A stretch of DNA of 15,964 nt from Acidobacteriota bacterium (GTDB taxonomy: Bacteria > Acidobacteriota > UBA6911 > RPQK01 > JADFOI01), in assembly GCA_030624355.1 (NCBI GenBank), contig JAUXKG010000012.1, positions 1-15,964 of the forward strand. The letters are read 5' to 3'. Shown here in pieces: positions 1 through 8,550 of the stretch. A program made the position numbers and the translations under genes. The notes beneath the pieces are model-generated. The model was not told the origin of the DNA, did no database searches, and saw only the letters and a list, made by a program, of their open reading frames with translations. The first letter of the stretch is position 1. Every line of letters begins with the position of its first letter.

Positions 1-372
1 TATTTAAATAGAGACACCGTCATTTCCTGCGATGCGGGTAGATAAGAAACCAACATTTTTAACCTGTTCCGATTTGTTCACTTCTCAATTCCTTTCAAGT
101 ATCCGGGCCGCTGCACAACACAGCAAAGAAATACCACAGTGAGACCATGAATTGAACTCGACATCCATTTACTACCAGCTTCAATACACGCAACGGGAGC
201 TGGATCACAGCATTCGATCCTGTCGCGATACTGGTTGGTGGACGACTCTCTGCCCGAGAGCGCTAAGGACAGCACGCTGAATATCATCTTGCCCTGAAAG
301 ATTAGCTTCCTTGAATTCGGAGTGTCCTGTGACTAGTGAACCTGGCCTGCTCACATTTCACAGGGCCCCTGA
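1..372. other. Left-end region without a convincing gene
   Basis: I see no gene here that I can support. A short minus-strand open frame at 78-287 has a low-complexity, cysteine-rich translation with no recognisable domain and no good ribosome binding site. The right part is the 3' flank of the minus-strand cupin gene. A weak GGCC-rich inverted repeat lies at about 343-370 but has no T run on either side. The gene to the left may lie outside the window. Confidence 0.5.
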
Positions 373-1002
373 CTATTTCGTCATAAGACGTTCTCTGGCT
401 TCTATTGCATATTGGTCATTTTCTGGATCTGGTGGACGTCTGATCCCCAAGTTTACCGTCAGCGCCTTGGCAGTCACTGCCAAGAATCTCAAGGGATGAT
501 CGGGATCCGTGTTGAAGCTATAGTGCCATGCGTAGCCGGGTATCGTAATCAGATCCCCTGCTTCGAACTCGAGTCTCTGCTCTTGCTCTCCCAGCGCTTG
601 AAACAGCATGTACCCTCTGCCAGACATGACATACTTGATAGACTCGCTCGGTCCTCGATGTTTAACGTTGTGTTCCCCCGGCGGAATTTCATCAACATGA
701 ACAGTAAACACATGCAGCCCTTCTCCCGCCAGATAGAGATTGGATTCCACATCCCATACTTTGTGCTCGCGCTTGCTAAAAACCTTCGCTTTGTCGATGC
801 CTTTAAACAATGTCCCATGCAGCGTGGCGACCTTGCTGAAGTTTTCGAACGCTTGTTCACCTGCTTCATCGATAAAGGCTAAATTCTGGGAGCCAGCCGC
901 CTGAACAGTAACGGTGCCGCTGGACCACGATTTGTTTCCGGCTACTAGGAAAACGGCGCCAATAGCGAGGGCAATAATAAGAGTCTTGTAATGATCTGTC
1001 AT
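373..1002 (-). CDS. Exported single-domain cupin protein
   Basis: A 209-residue protein with one N-terminal hydrophobic segment (about residues 7-22), read as a signal peptide or membrane anchor, so the cupin domain should face the periplasm. The cupin core spans about residues 90-175. Motif 1 is degenerate but recognisable: H111, H115 and E120 followed by KYVMSGRG (123-130). Motif 2 is clear: GD at 149-150, then PGYAWHYSFN with H160 and N164. These His and Glu residues would bind one metal ion. The ATG is preceded by GGAGG in the reverse complement of 1003-1020, which supports the start. It looks monocistronic: the upstream neighbour is the divergent UPF0182 gene, more than 450 bases away. 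Small cupins include dioxygenases, isomerases and sensor-like binding proteins, and the sequence does not decide the substrate. I am confident in the fold, not in a reaction. Confidence 0.8.
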   Translation of the reverse strand: MTDHYKTLIIALAIGAVFLVAGNKSWSSGTVTVQAAGSQNLAFIDEAGEQAFENFSKVATLHGTLFKGIDKAKVFSKREHKVWDVESNLYLAGEGLHVFTVHVDEIPPGEHNVKHRGPSESIKYVMSGRGYMLFQALGEQEQRLEFEAGDLITIPGYAWHYSFNTDPDHPLRFLAVTAKALTVNLGIRRPPDPENDQYAIEARERLMTK

Positions 1003-1464
1003 TCCTGGTTTACCTCCATCTAATTTGAATGGCGCACACCTTGACTTGTTCTACAGTCAGCCTAGTAAACGAACGATCAAACCACAATGACCACCATGCC
1101 AAAACAGGCTGATTTCACTTACAAAAGGTGAATAATGCATGAAAACACAGGCTCGAAGCTGAAGCAGTCCTGTGGGTACCAAGGCGAATCAAAGGATTGC
1201 TCTGTTGGCCTGGGGACAGAATGGAGATCACCAGGTGGGGTACGGATGCCCTGTTTGAAACCTGGGTCTCAGTCCCTCTGCCAGCGTCAGTGAAACGAGA
1301 ATTTTGACCCCGCTTATCGAATGTGAAATAATCTCGCAATCTCGAATGAAGACTAAATCCAAGCTAACCCTATCTGCGTGCATTCGTGTCGTCCACTCTT
1401 CTCGGGCCGATCGCGATTTCTTTCATGGACGCACCTACTTGGCTGCTGATCCTGGAGGTTTGTT
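1003..1464. other. Divergent intergenic region between the cupin and UPF0182 genes
   Basis: This stretch should hold the promoters of two divergent genes. The GGAGG of the cupin gene sits at its left edge and the GGAGG of the UPF0182 gene at its right edge (about 1453-1457). I found no convincing -35/-10 pair on either strand, no RNA gene and no strong hairpin. A minus-strand open frame at 1115-1339 lacks a recognisable domain and is probably chance. Confidence 0.5.
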
Positions 1465-4242
1465 ATGAACGATGTGATTGGCGGTGAGCCGCCAGAGAGC
1501 CTTGAACGCCCCCCAACGCTAGAGAGTTTTCTGCGGGAGTTGGACGTCTCCGGCTGGTCCTTCCGCCTGAAGCTGATCCTGTTGGTTGTGGCAAGCGTCC
1601 TTCTCCTGTTTGGGTTGAACTGGCTGCGTGCTTTTTACACCGATTGGCTTTGGTTTAGCAATCTAGGCTACCAGCAGATCCTTCTGAAGACGGTAACCAC
1701 GAAAATCTGGCTCTTTTTGGTGGGTGGATTCCTATTCGCAGTCATCGCCGGGACCAACCTCCACCTTGTGTTCCGTACTACTCGGGGGCTGGCGCCCTTG
1801 CCCCAAACCGGTATCCCTCCACATCTGTACGCGGGAGTGAGACACCTCTTAACCTGGCTTTCTGCCGGGGGTGTAGCGGTGATTAGCCTGTTTGTTGCGA
1901 CCACGGTGGCTCGGCAGTGGGACACCATTCTTCTTTTCCTTTCGGCAGTACCTTTTGACCAGCTGGACCCCATCTTCCAAAAAGATCTGGGCTTTTTTGT
2001 CTTTACCCTTCCAGTACTTCACTTCCTCCAAAAAACATTGCTGGGGGCCTTGGTTCTGGTGGCTCTGATGGTCGCCGGCCTCTACTATCTGTTTTCCCGA
2101 ATGCGAGGGGAGATTTTGACTTTTTCCGGTGGGGTCCAGGCCCATCTGGGCGGCTTGGGAACCGCCATATTTTTCCTGCTAGCAATAGGACACTGGCTGG
2201 GGCGCTACGACCTCCTTTACTCCACTTCTGGGGCTGTTGTAGGTATTGGCTATACGGACGCCAACGCGGGCCTACCGGTCCACTATCTGATGACTGGTGT
2301 AGCGATTTTCAGCGGTATCCTTCTGAGTGCGGGGACGTTTTTCTCCAGCCGCCGTCTGACCTATTGGGCCATTGGCTTGTGGTTTGGGTTGAACATCGTG
2401 GCTGGTTCTGCAGTGCCTTGGGCGGTCCAGCGATTATATGTAGAACCCAGTGAGCTCGCTCGAGAAGAACCTTACTTGGCAAACCATATTCAGCTGACCC
2501 GCCAGGCTTATGCATTAGACCGACTGGAGTCACAAAGCCACCCGGCCGGAGGAACCGTCGAAGCCGAGACCGTTGCCCAGAATCAGGGCACGGTCCAAAA
2601 CATCCGCTTGTGGGATGAAGGTCCTCTGCTTGAGAGTTACAACCAGATCCAGTTTTTCCGTCTCTACTACGACTTTTTGTCCGTTACGTCCGACCGTTAC
2701 GTCATCGATGGGCAGTTGCGGCAGGTCATGCTTTCCGCCCGCGAGATTTCTGCCGAGAAACTACCTCAAGAGGCTCAACGGTGGGTGAATCGTCACCTGC
2801 AGTTCACCCACGGCTATGGAGTTGCGATGAGTCCGGTTACGGAGGTCGCCTCGGGAGGGCGTACCGCCTTCTTCTTGAAAGATGTGCCGCCCCAGGGCAA
2901 GATCCCACTCGAACAACCGGAGATCTACTACGGTCTGAAGAGCCTGGACTCCATTATTGTCAATACCAGGATGCAGGAATTCAACTATCCGGGACCGGAT
3001 GGTCCCGTCTACACCCGCTACCAGGGGCAAGGCGGCGTCCTTCTCGGCTCCTTGTTTCGGCGCCTACTTTATGCCTGGCAGTTCCGGGACCTCAACATAC
3101 TGATTTCCGGGGAAATCAAGCCAGACAGTCGAATTCAATATCGGCGAACCGTTCCCGAGCGGTTCTCCTCCCTCACGCCCTTTCTCTTGCGTGACCAAAA
3201 CCCTTACGTTGTGGTTGCCGATGGGCGTTTGTTCTGGATTCAAGATGCCTATACGGTGACCAATAGATATCCTTACTCCAAGGCTTTGAATCGTCACTTC
3301 AACTACATCCGCAACAGTGTCAAGGCGGTGGTCGACGCCTATGAGGGCAGGGTGGACTTTTATATCACCGATCCAGCCGATCCCCTGATTCGGACTTATC
3401 AGCGCATCTTCCCCGATCTTTTCAAACCATTGGAGGAGATGCCTGCCTATCTGAAGCCCCACCTGCGCTACCCGTTGGACTTCTTTAAGGTCCAGGTCCA
3501 GATGCTCCAGCAGTATCACATGCAGGATCCCGGGGTGTTCTATAACAAGGAGGATCAGTGGAGTTTTCCACTGCAAACTTCGTTCGGCCAATCCTCAACC
3601 CTTGAGCCCTACTACATCATGGCCCGTCTTCCCGGTGAGGATCGAGAAGAGTTCCTCCTCATCCAGCCGTTTACGCCGGTCGAACGCCACAACCTGGTCG
3701 CCTGGATTGCCGCCCGCAGCGACGCTGACCATTATGGAGAACTCGTTCTCTTTCAGTTTCCAGCGGGTCGACATGTCGATGGTCCCAACCAGGTAGAGGC
3801 CCGAATCGACAATGACGCTACTATTTCAGAGCAGTTCACGCTGTGGGGACAGGTGGGATCCGAGGTATCGCGTGGCATCCTGCTCGTTATCCCGCTGGGC
3901 GATTCCATACTTTATGCCGAGCCGGTCTTCCTCAGACCGGAGACACTGGAATTTCCGGAGCTGCGCCGGATCATTCTCGCCGATGCCACCAAGGTGGTCA
4001 TGCACGCTACGCTCGAAGCTAGTGTCCAGGCTCTGGTTGGCGAACTCCCCGCAGTTGCTCCTACCCGACGAGCAGCGGAGGAGCAACTTGCGACAGTATT
4101 GGAACAGCGGGGGTCACTGCCCGGGTCGCAAGAACTGGAGGCTGTCAGAACCGGCTTGGCGGAAGCCATTGAGAAACTCCGGGAAGTGCTGGATCGATTC
4201 CAAAGAGCGCTCTCCCGAAGCACAGCAGAGGGCACCGAGTAG
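1465..4242 (+). CDS. UPF0182 family (COG1615) large membrane protein
   Basis: A 925-residue protein matching the UPF0182 family along its whole length; family members are usually about 850-1000 residues. The N-terminal third carries about seven transmembrane helices, beginning near residues 35-55 and 79-99 and ending near residue 320. The rest is a large soluble domain. Family hallmarks seen here include a QRLYVEPSELAREEPY stretch just after the last helix, followed by a HIQLTRQAYALD-like segment. Further hallmarks are an IRLWDEGPL...YNQIQ...YYDF region, and a VNTRMQEFNYP segment in the middle. The C-terminus ends in a charged helical tail (EKLREVLDRFQRAL), also typical. A GGAGG lies about 8 bases before the ATG. 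The molecular function of the family is not known. It stands alone: divergent from the cupin gene and about 280 bases ahead of the cytochrome gene. The family is best known from Actinobacteria and Cyanobacteria but is scattered elsewhere. Confidence 0.93.
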   Translation: MNDVIGGEPPESLERPPTLESFLRELDVSGWSFRLKLILLVVASVLLLFGLNWLRAFYTDWLWFSNLGYQQILLKTVTTKIWLFLVGGFLFAVIAGTNLHLVFRTTRGLAPLPQTGIPPHLYAGVRHLLTWLSAGGVAVISLFVATTVARQWDTILLFLSAVPFDQLDPIFQKDLGFFVFTLPVLHFLQKTLLGALVLVALMVAGLYYLFSRMRGEILTFSGGVQAHLGGLGTAIFFLLAIGHWLGRYDLLYSTSGAVVGIGYTDANAGLPVHYLMTGVAIFSGILLSAGTFFSSRRLTYWAIGLWFGLNIVAGSAVPWAVQRLYVEPSELAREEPYLANHIQLTRQAYALDRLESQSHPAGGTVEAETVAQNQGTVQNIRLWDEGPLLESYNQIQFFRLYYDFLSVTSDRYVIDGQLRQVMLSAREISAEKLPQEAQRWVNRHLQFTHGYGVAMSPVTEVASGGRTAFFLKDVPPQGKIPLEQPEIYYGLKSLDSIIVNTRMQEFNYPGPDGPVYTRYQGQGGVLLGSLFRRLLYAWQFRDLNILISGEIKPDSRIQYRRTVPERFSSLTPFLLRDQNPYVVVADGRLFWIQDAYTVTNRYPYSKALNRHFNYIRNSVKAVVDAYEGRVDFYITDPADPLIRTYQRIFPDLFKPLEEMPAYLKPHLRYPLDFFKVQVQMLQQYHMQDPGVFYNKEDQWSFPLQTSFGQSSTLEPYYIMARLPGEDREEFLLIQPFTPVERHNLVAWIAARSDADHYGELVLFQFPAGRHVDGPNQVEARIDNDATISEQFTLWGQVGSEVSRGILLVIPLGDSILYAEPVFLRPETLEFPELRRIILADATKVVMHATLEASVQALVGELPAVAPTRRAAEEQLATVLEQRGSLPGSQELEAVRTGLAEAIEKLREVLDRFQRALSRSTAEGTE

Positions 4243-4457
4243 AATCAGCCTTCTGAAGTTCTAAGACGGGCTTACCTCAACGACTTTTCTTGACACCCGT
4301 GTTTACGTTCGATCGTACCAGAAGCGATTGTAAGTATTATTAGGAAACCGAATAAGACGCTCGGGGTCAGAGGGTCAAGTGTACCAATGGGGTTGGGACT
4401 GCCGAGCTAGGTCCTGCAATCTGCTGGACGTATGATTCGGAAAAAAAGCACACGGAT

Positions 4458-4476
4458 TTATCTGGAAACCAGATAA
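4458..4476. promoter_or_regulatory. Perfect 19-bp palindrome, candidate operator
   Basis: The sequence TTATCTGGAAACCAGATAA has two perfect 8-base arms around AAA and lies 50 bases before the octaheme cytochrome start. It is too short and AT-rich to be a good terminator and has no T run after it. Its size and symmetry are those of a dimeric regulator site. It does not match the FNR consensus (TTGAT-N4-ATCAA) or the usual NsrR site. The regulator is unknown. No clear -35/-10 pair could be assigned around it. Confidence 0.5.
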
Positions 4477-4526
4477 TCATTAGTTACGTCTGACGAAATC
4501 AGTCATACTGAAGAACGGTAATTTGC

Positions 4527-5768
4527 ATGACCTTTAGGCATATCTTTGTCTCGATTATTTTGGCCACTGCCATGGTAGTGGCAGCCTTCATGGTACATAG
4601 CGTACGCCCTGATCTGGAAACTGCGCAGCCGGGTCCGGAATACATTCGAGCAACTGGCAAATGCGCTGAATGTCATCGTCGCGAGACCTCCGCAATCGTT
4701 CATCAATTTTCTATGAGCAAGCATGCACAGCAGAATGTGACCTGCTACGACTGCCATCGGGTGCAAACAGGCCAGGATCAAGTCGACCATAAAGGATTCA
4801 CTCTCGCCAAAAACCTGACTGCTCTAAATTGCAGCCAATGTCATTCCACTGAGTACGCCCAGTTTCTGCGGAGTCGACATGGCGCTCCCGCTTGGGCCGC
4901 TGTTACAGGCTGGAAGGATTTCAACCCTGAGCAGATCGCCTACGCCGAACAATACCATCCTGGATCCGTCAAACGCCCGGTAAACGCGCTCGCCGTTGCT
5001 GAAGGAATGGGAGTGATGGAAAAAGGATGTATGGCATGTCATTCCGTCGGCAAACCAAACGTAGACGGCAGTATAGGAACCTGCACCGCCTGCCATGCCA
5101 GACACTCCACCTCAGTGGCTTTGGCCCGACAACCCGCAACATGCGGACAATGTCACATGGGACCTGATCACTCACAGCTTGAAATCTTCGAGGAATCGAA
5201 ACATGGTGTGTTATTCGCGTCACAAAAAGAACACTTCAATCTAAATGCTTCTCCCAAGAAATTAACGACCCGAGATATGCCTGTTCCCACCTGTGCTACC
5301 TGTCACATGAGCGGTCTCGAAGGCATGAACGTAACTCATGATGTGACGGAACGCCTTTCGTGGTGGCTCTTTTCGCCAGTATCAGAAAAGCGGCCAAATT
5401 ATAATCTGGGACAAGAGGCCATGAAAAATATCTGCCTCAAGTGCCATGCTACAACCCAGGTGGAAATCTTTTATAGCGAGGCAGAGGTGGTGGTGCATTC
5501 AACCAATGAAAAAGTTCAAAGAGCACTGGATCTAATGGCCGATCTTCGCAAGGAGGGCCTTCTGACCCCAGCGCCATTTGATGAACCCATTGAATTCATA
5601 GCCTTTGACCTCTGGCACTACTATGGACGCACAGCAAAACATGGCGCGTTCATGGGGGGCGCAGATTTTGTCCAATGGCATGGCAATTACGAATTGCTCC
5701 TCAAAATTGTCGAAATAGAAGAAATAGCCAAAACATTAAGAAGCCAGCCCATTGCAGAGACGAAGTAA
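4527..5768 (+). CDS. Octaheme c-type cytochrome of the hydroxylamine oxidoreductase family
   Basis: A 413-residue periplasmic protein with an N-terminal signal anchor (about residues 5-24) and exactly eight CxxCH haem sites, beginning at C46, C73, C102, C168, C186, C206, C256 and C303. The order and spacing fit the octaheme HAO family. The fourth site (C168-H172) corresponds to the catalytic haem 4. The MGPDHSQLEIFEESKHG stretch carries the Asp-His pair (D214-H215) expected beside that haem. The C-terminal family signature KHGAFMGGADFVQWHG (371-386) is present. In ammonia-oxidiser HAO a tyrosine from this signature cross-links to haem 4; here the aligned residue appears to be F381. Relatives without that tyrosine act as nitrite or hydroxylamine reductases, so reduction toward ammonia is my inference. 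At 413 residues it is shorter than the roughly 500-570 usual for the family. It has no CxxCK site, unlike NrfA. The ribosome binding site is weak. The next gene starts on the base after the stop codon. Confidence 0.88.
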   Translation: MTFRHIFVSIILATAMVVAAFMVHSVRPDLETAQPGPEYIRATGKCAECHRRETSAIVHQFSMSKHAQQNVTCYDCHRVQTGQDQVDHKGFTLAKNLTALNCSQCHSTEYAQFLRSRHGAPAWAAVTGWKDFNPEQIAYAEQYHPGSVKRPVNALAVAEGMGVMEKGCMACHSVGKPNVDGSIGTCTACHARHSTSVALARQPATCGQCHMGPDHSQLEIFEESKHGVLFASQKEHFNLNASPKKLTTRDMPVPTCATCHMSGLEGMNVTHDVTERLSWWLFSPVSEKRPNYNLGQEAMKNICLKCHATTQVEIFYSEAEVVVHSTNEKVQRALDLMADLRKEGLLTPAPFDEPIEFIAFDLWHYYGRTAKHGAFMGGADFVQWHGNYELLLKIVEIEEIAKTLRSQPIAETK

Positions 5769-6572
5769 GTGGACCGCTGGATTCACCGTGGGCCGCTGAT
5801 TATCGAATGCTTCGTCGTAGCTAATTTGGGCTTCCTGTCCCTGGATATCTATATCGCTCATTCGACTAACGCTTTTTCCTATGCAGCGGAATGGATCCCG
5901 TTCTACTTCTCAATGGGCGCACCCTTTCTCTTGGTTCTTGAATTGGTACAGAATCGGAATGGCAAACAAAATCCCCAACGATGGATTGGATTTACGGTCG
6001 GAGCCTGCTCCTCGATCGTCGGAATCGCTGGACTTTTATGGCATTTAAACGGCACATTTTTTGAATACCAGACGTTAAGAAATCTGGTCTATACCGCTCC
6101 CTTTGCTGCACCTCTTGCCTATACCGGCCTGGGTTGCTTACTCATAATGAATCGGATGGTCAAGCCGGATGCGGTGGAGTGGAGTCAATGGCTGATCTTC
6201 TTCGGATTGGCGGGTTTCTTCGGCAACTTCGTTCTTGCACTCTGTGATCATGCCCAGAACGGTTTTTTTCATGCCGCAGAATGGATACCTGTGATAAGTA
6301 GCGCTTTCGCCGTCAGTTTTCTGGGAACGGCTCTGGCGGGGAAGTGCTCCCATCGTTTTATTGATCTTTGTCTGACCTTAATGGCCGCGCAGGTAATGGT
6401 TGGTTTAATAGGCTTCTACTTCCATGGACAGTCGGTGACCAGAGGGCTGTCGTCCAGTTTTTTCGAAAATCTAGTTTACACTGCCCCTGTGTTTGCTCCG
6501 CTGTTGTTTGTTAATTTGGCGTTCCTCTCCGGCTTGGGGCTTCTAGGGCTACGCAACAGGTGTGGAAACTAG
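5769..6572 (+). CDS. Duplicated four-helix membrane protein, putative partner of the octaheme cytochrome
   Basis: A 267-residue protein starting with GTG directly after the cytochrome stop codon, so the two genes should be translationally coupled. I do not recognise the family. It has about eight transmembrane helices (near 10-29, 43-60, 73-91, 106-127, 139-158, 173-190, 198-217 and 238-260) and is an internal tandem duplication. The first half has H31-STN-AF, AAEWIP (39-44), H92 and NLVYTAP (105-111). The second half repeats these as H161-AQN-GF, AAEWIP (169-174), H219 and NLVYTAP (234-240). Basic residues fall in the even loops, which predicts that all four His/Glu/Asn motifs lie on the periplasmic side, where the cytochrome resides. 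I infer a quinol-oxidising or haem/metal-binding membrane subunit, in place of the NapC/NrfH-type cytochrome often paired with such enzymes. A GTG start with no visible Shine-Dalgarno of its own is consistent with coupling. Real gene: confident. Role: speculative. Confidence 0.8.
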   Translation: MDRWIHRGPLIIECFVVANLGFLSLDIYIAHSTNAFSYAAEWIPFYFSMGAPFLLVLELVQNRNGKQNPQRWIGFTVGACSSIVGIAGLLWHLNGTFFEYQTLRNLVYTAPFAAPLAYTGLGCLLIMNRMVKPDAVEWSQWLIFFGLAGFFGNFVLALCDHAQNGFFHAAEWIPVISSAFAVSFLGTALAGKCSHRFIDLCLTLMAAQVMVGLIGFYFHGQSVTRGLSSSFFENLVYTAPVFAPLLFVNLAFLSGLGLLGLRNRCGN

Positions 6573-6600
6573 GGGACAGACTACCCGTTAACCTAGTTTT
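6566..6600 (+). terminator. Probable terminator of the cytochrome/membrane protein operon
   Basis: AAACTAGG (6566-6573) pairs perfectly with CCTAGTTT (6592-6599) and is followed by a short T run. The hairpin overlaps the stop codon of the membrane protein gene. The stem is AT-rich with an 18-base loop, so it would be a modest terminator. It lies between two converging genes. Confidence 0.4.
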
Positions 6601-6742
6601 CCTCGAATCCTTTGGGAATGTGGTTAACCACCCTTCCGGCGGTTCCATGGGCGCTGCAGTCCGGCTCCCTGCTTCCTTGCCTGATCCGAAGATCCAAATA
6701 TTCAACCTGAACTCGTTTTAGGGAACAATGTCAGGATAGCCC

Positions 6743-8550
6743 TTATGGCCCTACAGGAAGGCTGGCCGAATGGATCCCAGCTCTGGTGCGAATCACTGTG
6801 ACAATCACATCCCCTGTAGCGCTTACATTGCTCGTCCCCTGGAAGTCGGCGGGAATATCTCCGAACTCATGCACAAAGCTGCTAATTTGTTCTCCGGGAC
6901 CTAGTTCGATGCTTTGGCTCTTCTCGCTCCCATCGGGCAGCTTTATCGTAAGGCTGACCTCCACCGTATCAAACTCTGAAGGATTGGCAATGGCAAGTGC
7001 GGTATCCGCAGCAAAAGTGGACTCCCGACCTACGTAAGAGAAAAGCTCCGCCCTGGAACTGAAGAAGCAATCCCAGCCTCCGCTATAGGTTCTCCGGAAA
7101 CTGATTTCAAAACAAACAGCACGGACCCGCTGAAAGGAAAATTGCCTCGCACTTCAGCCCAGCCGGCAAAAATGGGATCGCTGATTCCTGAGGTTTCCAT
7201 GGTTAAGGCCGATCGGGGAGCTTGAGTGAAGGGAAATACGCTGCCTGGAATACCATCGACATGGAGTGTCGGGGTGTTTCCGTCCTGGGACACAAAGCGC
7301 AGGCTTCCAGTTAGCTCCTGATCGCTGTTATTCACTATGATCACCGTCGACTGGAGTACTACCTCCGAGGTCATCCCATCCGCCACCTGAGCGAACAACT
7401 CGCGCCATCCAAACTGAATGCGATAGAGGTCGCCCAACCCGTAGTCGAGCAGATAAAGCTCGCCTTCCTCATCCTCTCCAAGGGAGCTGATGAGGAGATC
7501 CGACCGCAGCAATTCGCGTCGCTCCCAGGCTCCTCCTGGTGTTTGCGTCAAGGTCCAGATTCTACCCGAGGAAAAGTCACCGAACAGATAGCTTCCCCAT
7601 AAGGGAGTTTCCTGTGAGCCCCGGTAGACATAGCCTCCCGTAATCGACTGCCCTTCGGCGCGATCATACTCTGCAATCGGCAGCATCAAGCCGGAAAAAT
7701 CACAATCGGGAGTAGGAAGGGAGAGAGAGAAACAGTGGGCTCCTTCTATCACAGGCCAACCATAATTGCCGCCCTTTTGGATCAGATCGACTTCCTCCCA
7801 GCTTTCTTCACCAACATCTGCCGCAAAAAGACGACCTCCGTTTCGATCGAAGGAGAACCGCCAGGGGTTGCGAAACTCGTAAGCCCAAATCTCCCCTTTG
7901 GCATTCGACTCTCCCGCGAACGGATTGTCCGCCGGGATTGCATAAGGTTCGCTACTGTCAACATCGATCCTCAGGATCTTGCCGAGCAGTGACAGCTTAC
8001 TGGGGCTGTCGAACTTATAGCCTCCGTCTCCGATAGCGATGTACAGATACCCGTCAGGCCCAAATGCCAGCATTCCTCCCTTGTGAAAAACAGTGGGCTG
8101 GTCGAATTCCAGAATCACTGTTTCTTCCGTTTCAGCCCGGTTGGGATCCGCCTCAGAAACTCGGTACTCCGCAATAACCGTCTTCAACTGGTCTTCCGTA
8201 GTTCGCGTGTAGTTCACAAAGAAACGTCGGTTACTGGCAAAATTCGGATGAAAGGCAAGCCCCAACAGTCCAAGCTCCCCTCCGCTGGTCACCTGGTCTC
8301 GAATATCCAGCAGGGGAACGGGCAACAACTCTTGTTGAATGACCTGAATGGTCCCTTCCTGCTCCGCGACAAAAAGCCTGCCCGAGCCATCTCCCGCGTG
8401 GGTCACAAAGGTTGGCCGGTACAGATTGGATGTAACGAGTTCCAGATTAAGGACCGATTCACCATGGGCGACCGCAGCCAAGCAGGCCACCAGTACCACA
8501 ATCAGCAGAAGACCCATGCTCGTCGAGTGTAGTTCGTCTTGGATTTTCAT
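6743..8550 (-). pseudogene. Secreted PQQ-dependent sugar dehydrogenase-like protein, frameshifted in its C-terminal domain
   Basis: The intact frame runs from 8550 down to a stop at 7030-7032. It begins with a signal peptide (MKIQDELH, then a hydrophobic run ending near AHG). The ATG at 8550, with GAGAGAGAAA upstream, is preferred over the upstream ATG at 8613 because it puts the signal peptide at the N-terminus. The six-bladed propeller domain of the GSDH/soluble glucose dehydrogenase family follows. It has a RPTFVTHAGDGSGRLFVAEQ start, FHKGGMLAFGPDGYLYIAIG with the likely catalytic His (about residue 156), RNPWRFSFDR, and GGNYGWPVIEG. It would oxidise a sugar or similar alcohol in the periplasm using PQQ; the substrate is unknown. 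The last part is a beta-rich domain like those of secreted Acidobacteria-type proteins. It breaks off at FSLT, but another frame continues it: ELFSYVGREST, then TALAIANPSEF, down to the stop at 6743-6745. Restoring one G at 7051-7053 gives about 602 residues. The catalytic domain is untouched, so this may be a sequencing error or a real recent mutation. Confidence 0.82.

Noticed and set aside
78..287. Small minus-strand open frame
   Set aside because: No ribosome binding site, no recognisable domain, and a composition like chance translation.
1115..1339. Small minus-strand open frame in the cupin/UPF0182 gap
   Set aside because: No domain, hydrophobic pattern or ribosome binding site supports it.
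4290..4318. TTGACA at 4290-4295 as a promoter for the cytochrome gene
   Set aside because: The -35 is perfect but the hexamer 17 bases on (TCGTAC) is a poor -10, and it lies more than 200 bases from the start codon.
4527..5768. The multihaem cytochrome as NrfA-type pentahaem nitrite reductase
   Set aside because: There are eight CxxCH sites and no CxxCK. The Asp-His pair and the GGADFVQWHG signature fit the octaheme HAO family instead.
6620..6631. 12-bp palindrome GTGGTTAACCAC in the convergent gap
   Set aside because: It is short, has no T run and sits between the 3' ends of two genes, so no function can be argued from sequence alone.
6743..6964. A separate 73-residue gene
   Set aside because: Its translation continues the beta-rich C-terminal domain of the PQQ protein upstream in another frame, so it is the tail of a frameshifted gene.
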